DNA of 64,000 bases from Arthrobacter sp. StoSoilB5. Its GTDB lineage: Bacteria; Actinomycetota; Actinomycetes; Actinomycetales; Micrococcaceae. The notes below the pieces were generated by a model. The model saw only the letters and a list, made by a program, of their open reading frames with translations. It made no database searches and had not been told where the DNA came from. The stretch covers positions 1 through 64,000 of the forward strand of contig NZ_AP024646.1 of the NCBI RefSeq assembly GCF_019977235.1, written 5' to 3'. This document shows, in pieces, positions 21,077-30,823 of the stretch (positions are counted from its first letter, which is position 1; each line of letters begins with the position of its first letter). Position numbers and translations under genes: made by a program.

Positions 21077-21793
21077 CTAGGACAACCCGGTTACACGCAT
21101 GGTGATATTGATACGTCCGTGGGAGAGTCCACATCCGTCTGGGCAGGTTCCCGGGAGGACTTTCGGGATGCCGTGATACGCAAACCTTGATGGTCCGCCG
21201 AAAACGAAAAGGTCCCCCGAACGGAGTTCGACGTCCGTATATGGCTTGGTACGGGTCTGCGTGTTGCCGAAGCGGAACAGGCACGTCTCCCCGATGCTGA
21301 GCGACACCACCGGAGCATCGGATCGTTCGTCCTTGTCCTGATGCATGCCCATGGCGGCGCCACGATCGTAGAAGTTCACCAGCGCGGCATCGGGTGTGTA
21401 GTGGACGGCGAGTTCGGCCAGAGCCTGATGGCTTTCAGCTCCGGTGGAGTAAGCAGCGGATACCGCCTTCCTACCCAAGCGAAGCATCCACTCAGGGAAT
21501 TCGAGTACGGGGCGGCCGTTCACATCCGTAGCTTCCCGCGTATAGCGGTAGGGCTGCCAATGCCAACCGAGGCAAACGGTCCGGACAGACATCTGGTGCC
21601 CTCCTGGCAGTGTGGCCGCCCGAAGGGGCACCGGGCCCTGGGTCCATTCGCCAAAGCGTTGCACGATCCACCGCTGCTGCTCCAGATTGAGCCAGCCCGG
21701 CACATGCACTGCGCCGGGCGCTATGACACGAGGGCCCTCGTGGTTGGTGTCAGGCTGGACAAGAGCCAACGGAAACAGGGCGTCGTCACTCAT
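21077..21793 (-). CDS. alkB: AlkB-family Fe(II)/2-oxoglutarate DNA repair dioxygenase
   Basis: Oxidatively demethylates 1-methyladenine and 3-methylcytosine. From the ATG at 21793 the product has 238 residues. Metal ligands are H151 and D153 (GMHQDKDE) and H207 (FAYHGI); the 2-oxoglutarate arginine is in RINITMR (R227, R233). The LFRFGN and GDLFVFGG strands fit AlkB. Its ATG overlaps the stop of the preceding methyltransferase (ATGA), giving translational coupling. A longer frame to 21886 overlaps that gene and was rejected. Confidence 0.93.
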   Translation of the reverse strand: MSDDALFPLALVQPDTNHEGPRVIAPGAVHVPGWLNLEQQRWIVQRFGEWTQGPVPLRAATLPGGHQMSVRTVCLGWHWQPYRYTREATDVNGRPVLEFPEWMLRLGRKAVSAAYSTGAESHQALAELAVHYTPDAALVNFYDRGAAMGMHQDKDERSDAPVVSLSIGETCLFRFGNTQTRTKPYTDVELRSGDLFVFGGPSRFAYHGIPKVLPGTCPDGCGLSHGRINITMRVTGLS

Positions 21794-22419
21794 GCCGCAG
21801 CCTCTAGCGTGAGGAGCCTTCGTTTTGCCTCGGTGCCGCCGAGGTAACCGCCGAAAGTGCCATCCGATTTCACCACGCGGTGGCATGGCACAATGACTGG
21901 CAGCGGGTTGGTAGCGCAGGCAGTTCCGACGGCGCGGACGGCTTTGGGGCTCCCGGCAGCCTGGGCAACCTGTGCGTAGCTTTCCGTCCTACCGTAAGCG
22001 ATCTGCGGCAGATGGTGGAGGACGTTCAGGCGGAACCCGCGGGCCAGTTGGAAGTCCAGGGGAAGGTTGAAATCCTTGCGGGTGCCGCTGAAATATTCGT
22101 CCAACTGGCGGGCGGCGGCCTCAAGTTGGGAAGGTGCATGCAGGATGCGGGGGCTGACCGTGTTGGCCAGCAACTGCAATACGGCCTCGTGGTTCTCAAG
22201 CTCGAACGCTACGCGGACCACGCCATGCTCCGTAGCCGCCAAAAGCAACTTGCCTACGGGCGAGTCCACCACCGAGTACGCGATGTCCAAGGAATGGCTT
22301 TCCTGGGCAGCGCGGACAAGCCTCGCGTGGAGGCTGGACAGGGCGGGTTCGATTCCAGCGTCGAGGGGTTTAAGGAACATGGCAACCTCGGCGTGGTCCG
22401 GGAGTGATTCAAGAGTCAT
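21790..22419 (-). CDS. Methylated-DNA--[protein]-cysteine S-methyltransferase (MGMT/Ogt type, with N-terminal extension)
   Basis: Suicide enzyme that transfers the alkyl group from O6-alkylguanine to its own cysteine. The active site is C179 in VIVPCHRVV, and GRTESYAQVAQAAG is the helix-turn-helix entry. At 209 residues it has about 45 extra N-terminal residues compared with the minimal family. The start codon overlaps the stop of the sigma-factor gene (ATGA, 22416-22419), and its stop overlaps alkB. It therefore belongs to one tightly coupled operon. Confidence 0.93.
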   Translation of the reverse strand: MTLESLPDHAEVAMFLKPLDAGIEPALSSLHARLVRAAQESHSLDIAYSVVDSPVGKLLLAATEHGVVRVAFELENHEAVLQLLANTVSPRILHAPSQLEAAARQLDEYFSGTRKDFNLPLDFQLARGFRLNVLHHLPQIAYGRTESYAQVAQAAGSPKAVRAVGTACATNPLPVIVPCHRVVKSDGTFGGYLGGTEAKRRLLTLEAAA

Positions 22420-22979
22420 CGGATTTCTCCTTTCGCCGATGCTGGGACGGATGATTTGGGAACCAGGAAAGATTGGATGGATTCGGGCTCTTCGCGCAGG
22501 ATGGCGCGGAGCGCTTTCACACCATCGGATCCCGCACGGCGGGCGGCTTCCGGTGTGCCGCCCAACAGGGCTGCAATGTCGCGATAAGGAAGACCAGCCA
22601 AATAGTGGTAGGCCACTGCCTGGCGCTGTTTAGGCGGTAACTGCCCGACGGCGTTGAGCAGGTCCTCCTGGCTGTCACCCGGGATGCCAATCCGGGAAGG
22701 CCGCTCAGGGGGTTGGTCTACAGGCAACGCGCGGCGAGTGCTGGAACGGATGAGGTCAATGCATTTCCGGTGGGCAATAGTGACGAGCCAGGCCTCGAGA
22801 TTGGCATCTGCAGGGAGATCGGGATAAGCCTGCAGAGCCGCAAGAAACGTTTCGGACCACGCGTCGTCGGCCTCGTGGAGGCCCACGACCGCACGGCACA
22901 CCCGGAGCACAGTGGCGCCGTGTTCCTGGACAACTGCTTCGAACGGCCTCTTGGTGTGGGCCGGGTGCCGGCGCTGCAT
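22416..22979 (-). CDS. ECF-type sigma factor within the alkylation-repair operon
   Basis: A 187-residue sigma-70 family protein. Region 2 is FEAVVQEHGATVLRVCRA to TIAHRKCIDLIRSSTRR (about 13-84). Region 4 is LPPKQRQAVAYHYLAGLPYRDIAALLG plus the recognition helix (about 113-160). There is no adjacent anti-sigma gene. It overlaps the upstream methyltransferase stop by one base (TGATG) and the downstream one by four, so it is co-translated with both. It probably activates this operon, but its promoter target is not demonstrated. Confidence 0.9.
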   Translation of the reverse strand: MQRRHPAHTKRPFEAVVQEHGATVLRVCRAVVGLHEADDAWSETFLAALQAYPDLPADANLEAWLVTIAHRKCIDLIRSSTRRALPVDQPPERPSRIGIPGDSQEDLLNAVGQLPPKQRQAVAYHYLAGLPYRDIAALLGGTPEAARRAGSDGVKALRAILREEPESIQSFLVPKSSVPASAKGEIR

Positions 22980-23488
22980 CAGAAGAGCTTGCCCTCTTTC
23001 ACGACGGCTGGCTCTTCGAGCTCCAGAAGGAACCGCTTGTTGCGCAGTCCTCCCGCGTAGCCGGTGAGTTGCCCGTTACGTCCCACCACGCGGTGGCACG
23101 GAATGATGATGCTTATCGGGTTCCGGCCCACTGCGGATCCAACAGCCTGGGCCAAGTGGGGATCCCCCATCTCAAGAGCCAGTTCACCGTAGCTAACGGT
23201 TTCCCCAAAAGGAATGTGCTGGAGCCGCTGCCAGACCTTCTCTTGGAAAGCATTGCCGCGGGCCTCAAAAGGAACGTCGAATTGAGTGCGCTTTCCTTCG
23301 AGATACTCGCCGAGTTGGACACGGGTCTGATCGAAGAGCGGCTCTTCGATCCCTGCAGGGATTCCAAAGTAGTCCGGCGGAGGCATATGCCAGTGGCCTT
23401 CGTAAAAGATCCCCGTCAAAAACTCCCCGCGGGCAGTCAGCGTCAACTGCCCCAACGGGGAATCCATGGTGGTGTGCCTGGTGTTCAT
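22979..23488 (-). CDS. Methylated-DNA--[protein]-cysteine S-methyltransferase (MGMT)
   Basis: A second MGMT, 169 residues, of normal family length. The acceptor cysteine is C131 in IIIPCHRVVGRNGQ. FQEKVWQRLQHIPFGETVSYGEL is the characteristic helix and turn. First gene of the cluster methyltransferase-sigma-methyltransferase-alkB. It begins 45 bases after the end of crgA, so it could be read through from crgA or use a promoter inside that short gap. Confidence 0.94.
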   Translation of the reverse strand: MNTRHTTMDSPLGQLTLTARGEFLTGIFYEGHWHMPPPDYFGIPAGIEEPLFDQTRVQLGEYLEGKRTQFDVPFEARGNAFQEKVWQRLQHIPFGETVSYGELALEMGDPHLAQAVGSAVGRNPISIIIPCHRVVGRNGQLTGYAGGLRNKRFLLELEEPAVVKEGKLF

Positions 23489-23533
23489 ATCCTGTAGACG
23501 TTCGCGGGCACCGAAATGTGAGGTGTGGGATTC

Positions 23534-23788
23534 CTAGGCGCGCCAGCGCGTAGTCATGAGGAATCCGATGATCGCGATGCCGAAGCCGGCAACGATGTTC
23601 CACGAAGCCCATTCCTGTACGGGAAACTTGCCCTCGGTGATGTAGTACGTGATGATCCAGATCAGCCCAAGGATCATCAGGCCGAACATGACCGGCTTGT
23701 ACCAAACGGGATTCGGCTTGTACTGCTGTGCGGCGGAAGTCTGCTGGGCCTGACGGGCAGGCCGCTTGCGGGGCTTGGACTCGGGCAC
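23534..23788 (-). CDS. crgA: Cell division protein CrgA
   Basis: An 84-residue small membrane protein of the CrgA family, an actinobacterial divisome factor that interacts with FtsZ and penicillin-binding proteins. The N-terminal basic region (ESKPRKRPARQA) is followed by NPVWYKPVMFGLMILGLIWI and a second helix VAGFGIAIIGFLM, ending TTRWRA. It is divergent from the sortase gene 170 bases away, as in other actinobacteria. Confidence 0.92.
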   Translation of the reverse strand: MPESKPRKRPARQAQQTSAAQQYKPNPVWYKPVMFGLMILGLIWIITYYITEGKFPVQEWASWNIVAGFGIAIIGFLMTTRWRA

Positions 23789-23961
23789 GGATCCTCCTTG
23801 GCTGTTTCATTGAAACCCGATGCCGCTGGCCTTGGTATCCTGCAGGAAGGAAAAATTCCAGCGGTCAACGGCCACGCGATGCTCCGGGTTGTTACTAGCT
23901 GTCAAGTCTAGCCGCAACCAGGGTAGGCCAACGCCGCCCGCGCCCGATACGAGGAGACCCT

Positions 23962-24771
23962 GTGGCGGACCAGCAGACGACGGCGGCCGCCGCCGTGCCG
24001 TCCGCCCGCGGGACCCAGGGAAAGCCTCCCCGTCCCCGGCTTACTGCCTCATACGTTGTCCGCAAAATCAGCCAGGTGCTGGGCGAGTTGCTCATCACTG
24101 CGGGCATTGTCCTGCTTCTTTTTGTGGCGTGGGAGCTGTGGTGGACCAACGTGGAAGCCGACGCCAAGCAGACCGAAGCCGTGAAGAGCTTTGCACAGGA
24201 ATTTGCAGGACCGGTAGCGCCTGCCAGCGACGAGGCCACAGACTACGGTCCGCCTATGGTCGGCACAGCACCCGCACATGGGGAAACGATTGGGATCATG
24301 TACATCCCACGTTTCGGTCCGGACTACACGCGGCCCATTATCGAGGGAACGGACCCGGATGTCCTGGACACACTGGGCCTTGGACACTACGGAAACACGA
24401 GCATGCCCGGAGCCCTGGGCAACTTTGCCGTAGCGGGACACCGGCAAACACACGGCGCTGTACTGGATAACATCCACACCTTGGCTCCAGGTGACAAAAT
24501 CTACGTCCAGACTTCAGACGGCTATTACACCTACGTCTTCCGCAACAACCAGATTGTGTTGCCCAGCCAAACCGACGTCCTGATGCCGGTCCCAACACAA
24601 CCCGGAGTCACACCCCGAGAAAGCATCCTGACCATGACCAGCTGCAATCCCCGGTTCGGATCCCAGGAACGCATCATTGCCTACTCCGTCCTTGAGGGAT
24701 GGCAACCGGCCTCAGCCGGACCGCCGTCGGAAATCGCCGCCCAAGTAGCCAAAACCCAAGGAAAGGGGTAA
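23962..24771 (+). CDS. Class E sortase
   Basis: A 269-residue sortase that attaches surface proteins to the cell wall. A signal anchor lies at about 41-60. Catalytic residues are H160 (AVAGHRQTHG), C228 (TMTSCNP) and R237 (GSQERII). The TMTSCNP motif and the context next to crgA and trpG fit class E sortases of actinobacteria. The GTG at 23962 has GAGGAG just upstream. A small membrane protein gene follows four bases after the stop. Confidence 0.92.
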   Translation: MADQQTTAAAAVPSARGTQGKPPRPRLTASYVVRKISQVLGELLITAGIVLLLFVAWELWWTNVEADAKQTEAVKSFAQEFAGPVAPASDEATDYGPPMVGTAPAHGETIGIMYIPRFGPDYTRPIIEGTDPDVLDTLGLGHYGNTSMPGALGNFAVAGHRQTHGAVLDNIHTLAPGDKIYVQTSDGYYTYVFRNNQIVLPSQTDVLMPVPTQPGVTPRESILTMTSCNPRFGSQERIIAYSVLEGWQPASAGPPSEIAAQVAKTQGKG

Positions 24772-24774
24772 CGG

Positions 24775-24930
24775 ATGTACGCCTGGATCTTTCGGAATTT
24801 GCCCGGACCTTTGTGGCTGCGGATACTGACATCGGTGGCGCTTGTGGCCGTAGCCCTCGTCCTGATGGTGGAGTTCCTCTTCCCGTGGTTCTCCCAATTC
24901 ACTTCTTTGACCGACTCAACGATTGGTTAG
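24775..24930 (+). CDS. Small membrane protein downstream of sortase
   Basis: A 51-residue open frame (ATG at 24775) with a ribosome site GGAAAGGGG overlapping the sortase end. The product is one hydrophobic helix (about 13-33, VALVAVALVLMVEFLF) with a short charged N-terminus. It starts four bases after the sortase stop, and its end is 10 bases before the trpG ATG, so all three are co-transcribed. No family recognised; possibly a conserved actinobacterial protein of this locus. Confidence 0.7.
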   Translation: MYAWIFRNLPGPLWLRILTSVALVAVALVLMVEFLFPWFSQFTSLTDSTIG

Positions 24931-24940
24931 TGCAGCAGCC

Positions 24941-25582
24941 ATGAGCTCAACAAAAATCCTCGTCGTGGACAATTACGACAGCTTCGTCTACACCCTGGTG
25001 GGCTACCTGCAGGAACTTGGCGCCGAGACAACAGTGGTCCGAAATGATGACGTGACACTCGCGGAAGCCAAAGAGCTTGCCGCGGCCCGCGACGGAGTCC
25101 TTATCTCACCAGGTCCAGGTACGCCGGCGGAGGCCGGCGTCTGCATCGAGCTCATCAAGTGGTGCGGTGAGGCCGCCAAGCCCATGTTCGGAGTTTGCCT
25201 CGGCCACCAGGCGCTTGCCGAAGCTTATGGTGGCGTGGTCACCCATGCTCCTGAGCTCATGCACGGCAAAACCTCGCCCGTGCAGCACGAGGGCAAGAGC
25301 GTCTTTGCCGGGCTTCCGTCGCCCGTTACGGCAACGCGCTACCACTCACTTGCTGCGGTTCGCGACTCGATCCCCGATGTTCTGGAGATCACCGCCGAGA
25401 CCACCAACGGTGTAGTTATGGGCCTGCAGCACAAGACGGCTCCCCTCTGCGGTGTGCAGTTCCATCCGGAATCGGTCCTGACTGAGGGCGGCTACCAGAT
25501 GCTGGGCAACTGGTTGGAGTCGCTCGGCATGACCGGTGCCGCTGAACGTGCTTCGAAGCTGAGCCCTCTGATCCAGCACTGA
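24941..25582 (+). CDS. Glutamine amidotransferase subunit (aminodeoxychorismate or anthranilate synthase component II)
   Basis: Class I glutamine amidotransferase that provides ammonia to chorismate-using enzymes (folate or tryptophan). The 213 residues have VDNYDSFVYTL, the oxyanion PGPGTP, nucleophile Cys in MFGVCLGHQALAEAYGG, and the His/Glu pair in QFHPESVLTEGG. The ATG at 24941 was chosen over an upstream TTG. The synthase component I gene is not in this window, so pabA and trpG cannot be separated. Position next to pknB is conserved. Confidence 0.92.
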   Translation: MSSTKILVVDNYDSFVYTLVGYLQELGAETTVVRNDDVTLAEAKELAAARDGVLISPGPGTPAEAGVCIELIKWCGEAAKPMFGVCLGHQALAEAYGGVVTHAPELMHGKTSPVQHEGKSVFAGLPSPVTATRYHSLAAVRDSIPDVLEITAETTNGVVMGLQHKTAPLCGVQFHPESVLTEGGYQMLGNWLESLGMTGAAERASKLSPLIQH

Positions 25583-25610
25583 CGTGCGGCTGCTGAGCCG
25601 GACGCGCCCC

Positions 25611-27518
25611 TCAGCCCTTCTTGGTGTCGGTCGGCTTGGGGCTGGGGGTGCCTGTTGACGTGGCTGTGGGAGTCGGCACGGGGGCCGGGGCTTTGGCTAC
25701 CGTTACCGTGACTGTCTTTCCCTGATCCACCTCGGTATTGAAGGTTTCGCTCTGCGCCGTGACCTTGCCGGGCGTCACCTGGGAGTTTTCCTGCTCCACC
25801 ACTGTCATGGCCAGGCCGTTTTCCTTGAGCAGCGCTTCGGCTTCCGACTGGGCGAGACCGATCAGTTGGGGCATCAGCACTTTGCCTGAGGAGACCTGCA
25901 GCTCGACGTTGGAACCTGCTGCTATGGGCGCCCCCGGGGCCGGGCCCGTGGTGATGACGAGTCCGGTGGGAACCGTGGGGCTATGCGTCCTGACGCTGGA
26001 GATGTTGCCTGTGATTCCCAGACGCCGGAGGACGTCCCGGGCATCGGGCTCGGTGCGGCCCACAATGTCCGCAGGGATGGTAACCGAGCTGGGACCGCTG
26101 GAGATGTTGAGGATGACCTCAGCGTTTTGTTCCAGCATGGAGCCCGCAGTTGGTGCCGTGCCAATCGCCATGTCCTTGGCCACCGTGTCGCTTGCCACCC
26201 GTGCGGTTTTGGGCACCAGCTTGGCGGAGTAGAGCTCTTGGAGTGCTTGGGACTCCGACATGTTGGACACCGAGGGAACCGCCACCTTGGCCGGTACCGC
26301 GGCGGGGGCGTTGACCAGGCTGTAGATCCAGAACCCGGCGCCTGCCAGAACCAGGATGGTGAAGATCGCCAGCGTCGCGGCCCACATACGACGGCGGGAC
26401 TTCTGGTGTGCGGTCCGCTCACGTTCGGGTGGGAGGTCCAATGGAAGCGCTTGGTCCAGCGGTTCCTCGATGGGATCCTCGCTGGCGTCTGTGTAGTGCT
26501 CTACATCCAGGTACCCAATGGCCGTGGTGCTCAACAGCTGCGTATCGGGGTCTTCCGATGAAATGAGGTCGTTCGGGTCAGTGGGTGCCTCGCTGGCGGA
26601 AAGCGCGGGAACAGGGATGCCGTTGCTCGCAGCCCTGAGGGCGCGGCGGAAGGCGGCAGCGTCCTGGAACCGGTCTGTCCGGTTCTTCTGGAGGGCCTTG
26701 GCAAGAACGGAATCCAAAGCCTCGGAGACGTCGGGGTTATGGACACTGGGAAGGTCCGGAGTCTCCCGTACGTGTTGGTAGGCCACCGAAACGGGGCTGT
26801 CGCCCACGAATGGCGGCCGGCTGGTCAGCAGTTCATAGAGAAGGCAGCCAGCAGAATAAAGATCGCTGCGCGCGTCAACGGTCTCGCCCCGCGCTTGCTC
26901 CGGGGAAAGATATTGGGCCGTTCCCACCACAGCCTGCGTCTGCGTCATGGTGGCGGCAGAGTCAGCCATAGCCCGTGCGATGCCAAAGTCCATGACCTTG
27001 ACGTCTCCGGTATCCGCACAGACCATGACGTTGGCCGGCTTGATATCACGGTGCACAATGCCTGCCCGATGGCTGTACTCCAGTGCAGCGAGGACGCCAA
27101 GCGTATATCCGATGGAGTCTTCAACACCGAGTTCGTGGGCTTTGATCATGTCCCGCAAGGTCCGTCCGGCGACGAATTCCATCACGATGTATGGCACGCG
27201 CACGTCCTCACCCGGCCCGCCCGGGACAGAGTACTCACCCGTATCGAAGATGGCCACGATGGAAGGGTGGTTCAGTGCCGCGACTGCCTGGGCTTCGCGT
27301 TTGAAACGGGCCTGGAACTGGGGATCGCGGGCCAGGTCAGCACGCAGGACTTTGACTGCGATGGTGCGTCCCAGCAGGGTATCTGTCCCGCGGTACACGT
27401 CCGCCATGCCACCACGGCCGATCAGGTCACCGAGTTCGTAGCGACCATTGAGGAGGCGCTGCGAAGAGAGAGGTGTGCTCTCCTCTCGGTGCGCTGGACC
27501 GGGCCGTGGCGTAGACAT
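25611..27518 (-). CDS. pknB: Serine/threonine protein kinase PknB with PASTA domains
   Basis: Membrane Ser/Thr kinase sensing peptidoglycan. The kinase domain (about 27-290) has the P-loop IGRGGMADVY, ATP lysine K56 and catalytic HRDIKPANV (D158), with DFGIARAM. One membrane helix lies at about 379-402. The extracellular part carries three PASTA repeats (about 412-615) ending in a Pro/Thr-rich tail. It is the last gene of the fhaA-pknB operon and starts nine bases after pknA. Known family targets are cell division and wall-synthesis proteins. Confidence 0.95.
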   Translation of the reverse strand: MSTPRPGPAHREESTPLSSQRLLNGRYELGDLIGRGGMADVYRGTDTLLGRTIAVKVLRADLARDPQFQARFKREAQAVAALNHPSIVAIFDTGEYSVPGGPGEDVRVPYIVMEFVAGRTLRDMIKAHELGVEDSIGYTLGVLAALEYSHRAGIVHRDIKPANVMVCADTGDVKVMDFGIARAMADSAATMTQTQAVVGTAQYLSPEQARGETVDARSDLYSAGCLLYELLTSRPPFVGDSPVSVAYQHVRETPDLPSVHNPDVSEALDSVLAKALQKNRTDRFQDAAAFRRALRAASNGIPVPALSASEAPTDPNDLISSEDPDTQLLSTTAIGYLDVEHYTDASEDPIEEPLDQALPLDLPPERERTAHQKSRRRMWAATLAIFTILVLAGAGFWIYSLVNAPAAVPAKVAVPSVSNMSESQALQELYSAKLVPKTARVASDTVAKDMAIGTAPTAGSMLEQNAEVILNISSGPSSVTIPADIVGRTEPDARDVLRRLGITGNISSVRTHSPTVPTGLVITTGPAPGAPIAAGSNVELQVSSGKVLMPQLIGLAQSEAEALLKENGLAMTVVEQENSQVTPGKVTAQSETFNTEVDQGKTVTVTVAKAPAPVPTPTATSTGTPSPKPTDTKKG

Positions 27519-27527
27519 GGCGGCTAC

Positions 27528-29369
27528 TTAGTTGCTGGGGCTGCCGGAGCCGCTGGGGCTGGCACTCGGGGACGTCGGATTGCTCGGTACAACCGATTTG
27601 GACAGGTGGTACGTGACTACCGAACCAGCAGCAACCTTTGTTCCAGGAGCAGGCTCGGACCGTACGAAGGTGCCCGGTTTCTGGCCGACGGCACCGTTGA
27701 CAGGATCACCCGGGACCCACCGAAGGTTCGCTGCTTCGATCAATCCACGGACCTCCTCCTCGCTGAGGCCGACACCGATGCTGGGCACCGACACCATTTC
27801 TGGACCCTTGGAGTACTGGACGGTGATAACTTCCCCAGGATCAACAGGACCGGTGGGGTTAAGGTCCGTTACTGTGCCTACCGCGGCAGTGTTGAATACT
27901 TCCTGCCCGTTTACTTGCAGGCCCAATCCAACGAGCTGGCTGCGGACGGTCTCAAACGGCTGTCCAAGGTACTCCTCAGGAATCAGGTTGATCTTCTGGG
28001 GAGTGGACTGCGTCGGCGTTGGGGATGGTGACTGGGACGTCTGCGTTGGGCTGGCCGATTGCGACGTTGGACTGGAGCTCCGGCTTGCGCTTGCGGATGT
28101 GGACTCGCTCGGACCCGGATTCGGGGAGAAGAATCCCGACTGAGAAATCAGGAAACCGACCAGTGCGAACAGCACCAACAGGATCAGGGCAACGAGCGGC
28201 CAGGTCCAGGGGCTGCGCTTCTTTCGCTCAGGCTCGACGTCGTCGTAATTATCGTCATCGCTGTAGATAACTTCTTCTTCGTCATTCAGCTGCCGCTCTG
28301 CCTCAAGCGCATTCGCGCGCGACAGGGGGTTGTCCGAGGAAGCTCCAACAGCAGCCCCGGCAGCGCCTCCAACAGCGGCAGCGGCGCCGAGCACCGGGAG
28401 TGCGGAAGTCGACGTCGTCGAGTGCTCCTTGCCAAACGGCGACGTAACGACGCCGGTGGGAGCCGTGGCGGTATTGACCGGTGCCGTGATGGGTCCAGTG
28501 GAGGCTTCGAAGAGGAGCATTCCCGGTACAGCGGCATGTGCGGTGGTGATGTCGCCGTTGCGGATAGCCTCAGCGGCCTCAGCCAGCTTGATGGCGTTCG
28601 CCGGACGGTTCTTGGGGTCCTTGGCGAGCATGGACATCAGGAGGGCCCGTACCGGAGTGGGCAGCGTCTCCGGAAGCGGCGGCGGAGCATCATTGACCTG
28701 TGCAAGGGCAATAGCGATCTGCGACTCACCGGAGAACGGACGGTGGCCGGTGAGGCATTCGTAACCAATGACGCCCAGCGAGTAGATGTCGGACGAGCCA
28801 GTGGCTGTCTGTCCTGTTGCCTGCTCCGGAGCAAGGTACTGGGCGGTCCCCATGACCTGCCCGGTCTGGGTCAGCGGCACCTGGTCGGCAAGGCGGGCGA
28901 TACCGAAGTCGGTGACCTTGACCCGGTTGTCCGGCGTGATCAGGAGGTTACCCGGCTTGATGTCGCGGTGGACCAATCCCTGTGCGTGAGCCACTGCCAG
29001 TGCCCGGGCCGTCTGGGCCATGATCGAAAGGGTCATGTCAGGAGACAGGACCTGCTCGCGCTCAAGGATGCCGCTCAACGGATGGCCGGGTACGAGTTCC
29101 ATGACCAGGTACGCAGAGCCGGCTTCTTCGCCGTAGTCGAAGACGTTGGCAATGCCCACGTGGTTAAGGAGTGCCGTGTGGCGGGCTTCGGCGCGGAAAC
29201 GCTGGAGGAAACCGGGGTCTCCGGTGTATTCCTCCTTGAGCACCTTGATGGCAACGATCCTTCCCAGGATCTGGTCCTTGGCCTTCCAGACCTCGCCCAT
29301 GCCGCCAATCGCAATGCGACTGGTCAGCTGGAACCTGCCGCCGAGTGTGATTCCCGAAGTAGGTCTCAC
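27528..29369 (-). CDS. pknA: Serine/threonine protein kinase (PknA position) with two PASTA repeats
   Basis: A 613-residue kinase. The catalytic domain (about 12-272) has IGGMGEVW, K42 and HRDIKPGNL (D136). A low-complexity Ala/Thr linker, membrane helix (about 389-411) and Ser/Thr/Pro-rich stalk follow, then two PASTA-like repeats (about 460-595). Mycobacterial PknA lacks such extracellular repeats, so this paralogue has PknB-like architecture. The start overlaps the pbpA stop (ATGA, 29366-29369). Confidence 0.93.
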   Translation of the reverse strand: MRPTSGITLGGRFQLTSRIAIGGMGEVWKAKDQILGRIVAIKVLKEEYTGDPGFLQRFRAEARHTALLNHVGIANVFDYGEEAGSAYLVMELVPGHPLSGILEREQVLSPDMTLSIMAQTARALAVAHAQGLVHRDIKPGNLLITPDNRVKVTDFGIARLADQVPLTQTGQVMGTAQYLAPEQATGQTATGSSDIYSLGVIGYECLTGHRPFSGESQIAIALAQVNDAPPPLPETLPTPVRALLMSMLAKDPKNRPANAIKLAEAAEAIRNGDITTAHAAVPGMLLFEASTGPITAPVNTATAPTGVVTSPFGKEHSTTSTSALPVLGAAAAVGGAAGAAVGASSDNPLSRANALEAERQLNDEEEVIYSDDDNYDDVEPERKKRSPWTWPLVALILLVLFALVGFLISQSGFFSPNPGPSESTSASASRSSSPTSQSASPTQTSQSPSPTPTQSTPQKINLIPEEYLGQPFETVRSQLVGLGLQVNGQEVFNTAAVGTVTDLNPTGPVDPGEVITVQYSKGPEMVSVPSIGVGLSEEEVRGLIEAANLRWVPGDPVNGAVGQKPGTFVRSEPAPGTKVAAGSVVTYHLSKSVVPSNPTSPSASPSGSGSPSN

Positions 29370-30823
29370 TTATTCAACACCGCCTCAAAAATCTTCTTTG
29401 CGTTCGGACTGGTTAGCTTGGCGCCTGTGAGCACATCCACACCTTCCATGACGATGGTGACGGCCACTTGCGGATCGTTCGCCGGGGCAAACCCGGTGAA
29501 CCAAGAGTTGTTCAAACCTGAATCACCGAGTTCGGCTGTACCGGTCTTGCCGGCCACCTGGACTCCCGGGACGGCAGCGCCGCTGGCGATGCCGTTGGAG
29601 ACTGCGCTGCTCATCCATTGGGTGATCTGGTTTGCGATGGGTTGGGTGGTGCTCGTACGGAGGGCCTCGGGCTTGAACTCGCTGATCACCCGGAGGTCGG
29701 GAGCACGAACTGTCTTAATCAGGTTGGGCTTCATCTGCACACCACCGTTGGCGATCGCCGCCGTCATCAGGTTGATCTGCAACGGGGTTGCCTTGACGTC
29801 GCGCTGGCCCACTGACGACTGGGCAAGCTGTGCCTGGTCCAAGTCATGGGGGAAGACACTGACGGCCTGCTGGAGCTTGAGCTGGTCACCGAAGGTGTCG
29901 CCGAAGCCGAATTTCTCTGCCTGCGCCCGGATGGCGTCCTGGCCGAGGTCCAGCGCGATGCTCGCGAAGGGAGTGTTGCAGGACTGCTCCAGTGCGAAGG
30001 AGAAAGTGGCCGTTTCACGGACGTTGCAGTTACCGCCAGCGTAGTTAGGCAGGCTCGCACTTGAGCCCGGCAATGGCAGGCTGCTGGGGTTCGGCAGTTC
30101 ACTGTCCTTGTTGTATTTGCCGGAATTCAAGGCGGCCGCAGTATCGACGAGCTTGAACACGGAGCCGGGCGACAACAAATTCCCCGTTGGTCCGCTGACG
30201 TTCTGATTCAAGTTGATGCCAGGAATCTGGTTCAGCTGTGCGTAGTTCGCCGCGGCGGCGGCCCTGTCATGAGTAGCGATCAGGTTGGGATCGTAGGACG
30301 GCTTGGAAACCATGGCCAGGATGGCGCCGGTTTTGGGGTTGGTCACTACGATCGATCCACGCTGACCTTCCGGGATGAGATCATAGGCAAGTTTCTGGAT
30401 GGCGGGATCCAACGTCAGTTCCACCGAGGCGCCCTTGGGCTCATTGCCCAGGAACATCTGGCTGACACGGTCCAGGAATAGCTGGTCGGAATTGCCAGCC
30501 AACTGGTCACTGAGGGACTGTTCCAACCCCGTGGAACCAAAGCCCCGGGAGAAGTACCCAGTGATGCCGGCATAAAGTTCCGGCTGAGTGTACTTGCGTT
30601 GGAATGCGCAGGACTCGTTTCCCGCGACAGATTCGGCAATTGGCTTGCCGCCGACGATGATTGCCCCGCGGTCGTTGCAGAACGAGGCCAGGATGGCCCG
30701 CTGGTTCCAAGGATTGGCGTTAAGATCGTCAGCGCCAATGACCTGGACGTAGCTAATGGCGCCGAAGATCAACGCGAACATGGCGACGGCAGCCATCCAG
30801 GAACTTCTAATGGCCTGGTTCAT
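29366..30823 (-). CDS. pbpA: Penicillin-binding protein, class B transpeptidase PbpA
   Basis: Transpeptidase cross-linking septal or polar peptidoglycan. The 485-residue protein has an N-terminal membrane anchor (about 8-28). Active-site motifs are SxxK S221-V-F-K224, SxN S281-C-N283 and KTGT K426-T429. It starts with overlap to rodA (ATGA, 30820-30823) and overlaps pknA at its end. It pairs with the adjacent SEDS protein as a synthase complex. Confidence 0.95.
   Translation of the reverse strand: MNQAIRSSWMAAVAMFALIFGAISYVQVIGADDLNANPWNQRAILASFCNDRGAIIVGGKPIAESVAGNESCAFQRKYTQPELYAGITGYFSRGFGSTGLEQSLSDQLAGNSDQLFLDRVSQMFLGNEPKGASVELTLDPAIQKLAYDLIPEGQRGSIVVTNPKTGAILAMVSKPSYDPNLIATHDRAAAAANYAQLNQIPGINLNQNVSGPTGNLLSPGSVFKLVDTAAALNSGKYNKDSELPNPSSLPLPGSSASLPNYAGGNCNVRETATFSFALEQSCNTPFASIALDLGQDAIRAQAEKFGFGDTFGDQLKLQQAVSVFPHDLDQAQLAQSSVGQRDVKATPLQINLMTAAIANGGVQMKPNLIKTVRAPDLRVISEFKPEALRTSTTQPIANQITQWMSSAVSNGIASGAAVPGVQVAGKTGTAELGDSGLNNSWFTGFAPANDPQVAVTIVMEGVDVLTGAKLTSPNAKKIFEAVLNK

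Noticed and set aside
26739..28031. 430-residue plus-strand frame across pknB and pknA
   Set aside because: Antisense shadow; the minus-strand kinase motifs are unambiguous.
28059..30044. 661-residue plus-strand frame across pknA and pbpA
   Set aside because: Antisense to confirmed genes and highly Arg/Gly/Ser-rich, without any domain.
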